From the NCBI GenBank assembly GCA_017483735.1, contig JAFUVF010000020.1:1-55645 (forward strand): DNA of 55,645 bases, written 5' to 3'. This DNA comes from Lachnospiraceae bacterium (GTDB lineage Bacteria > Bacillota > Clostridia > Lachnospirales > Lachnospiraceae). The notes beneath the pieces were generated by a model. That model made no database searches. It was given only the letters and a program-made list of their open reading frames with translations, and had not been told where the DNA came from. Each line of letters opens with the position of its first letter. Positions within the stretch are counted from its first letter, which is position 1. The position numbers and the translations under genes were made by a program. Of this stretch, positions 55,398 through 55,645 are shown piece after piece.

Positions 55398-55645
55398 ATG
55401 AAACGATACGGTTATCACAGAACGAGTACCAGGGAACAGCATCTTGATAGAGGGATTGTGGAGATAACGGCATACTGTGAGAGCAACAATTTAACATTGG
55501 AGAAGATTTACACAGACCAACAGACCGGGAAGAACTTTAACAGACCTCGGTACATTATTCTGAAAGAGGATGTCCTTCGGTCGGGTGATGAACTCATTAT
55601 TACAGAAGTTGACCGTCTGGGGCGTAATAAGGCAGATACCCTCAA
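55398..55645 (+). CDS. Serine recombinase (resolvase family), partial at right edge
   Basis: The first 82 residues of a resolvase/invertase-type recombinase run off the window. It starts YGYHRTSTREQHLDRGIVEI (catalytic serine S10, arginine close to it) and continues with IYTDQQTGKNFNRP, LRSGDELIITEVDRLGRNK, the E-x-DRLGRN motif. The conserved E in ITEVDRLGRN lies at about 73. It probably belongs to a mobile element entering from the right. AAAGGAG precedes the ATG. Confidence 0.9.
   Translation, partial: MKRYGYHRTSTREQHLDRGIVEITAYCESNNLTLEKIYTDQQTGKNFNRPRYIILKEDVLRSGDELIITEVDRLGRNKADTL

Overview
The window looks like a chromosomal segment of a Gram-positive anaerobe, most likely a Lachnospiraceae member (Butyrivibrio/Roseburia-like). 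This is an inference from protein style, moderate GC, strong AGGAGG-type ribosome binding sites, lipoproteins with a lipobox and no outer-membrane proteins. No rRNA, tRNA or CRISPR array was seen. The genus cannot be fixed from the sequence alone.

Layout. (1) 0-9 kb: imperfect TGTCC...TGGGG repeats at the left edge, a GNAT acetyltransferase and an esterase, then a small cassette made of a structured RNA plus an AbiF-type abortive-infection protein. The cassette is bracketed by a 15-bp direct repeat that copies the esterase 3' end. Next come an iron-dependent alcohol dehydrogenase, a PocR/chemoreceptor-type protein, HD and HAD hydrolases, a PD-(D/E)XK nuclease and a first ECF sigma/membrane partner pair. 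(2) 9-14 kb: scarred DNA with an XRE remnant, an Rpn-type nuclease, a second and inverted ECF sigma/partner pair, two fragments resembling downstream genes (ytqA-like and rsuA-like), an IS30 transposase and a repeat-rich leader before an AAA/DUF4143 ATPase. (3) 15.3-28.5 kb: a long co-directional block with ytqA, nagA, corA and an RsuA-type pseudouridine synthase. It continues with a signalling operon: an HD-GYP response regulator, a hybrid kinase with Hpt, a membrane hybrid kinase fused to a full DegV lipid-binding domain, a MATE exporter and a cation/proton antiporter.

(4) 28.5-37 kb: an exported metallo-beta-lactamase-fold protein and a related surface protein, then a run of toxin-antitoxin modules: XRE + nucleotidyltransferase (frameshifted), HipBA, BrnTA, an orphan ribbon-helix-helix gene and HicAB. 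Most of these have their own promoter with a palindrome in or next to it. (5) 37-44.5 kb: a membrane Ser/Thr kinase, a lipoprotein, a membrane SpoIIE-type phosphatase, a lipoprotein that fuses a HAD phosphatase to a histidine acid phosphatase, and a lipoprotein prephenate dehydratase. (6) 44.5-55.2 kb: an antiporter and its partner gene, mutS2, a PhoB/WalK-like two-component system followed by an HtrA-like protein lacking the catalytic triad, yhaM and rlmD. A strong terminator follows. The right edge holds the start of a serine recombinase, probably the edge of another mobile element.

The most novel points are the kinase-receiver-DegV fusion operon, the AbiF RNA cassette with flanking repeats, the surface phosphatase/prephenate dehydratase cluster, and the pseudo-HtrA beside its two-component system. 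All function calls rest on motifs read by eye; no database search was run.
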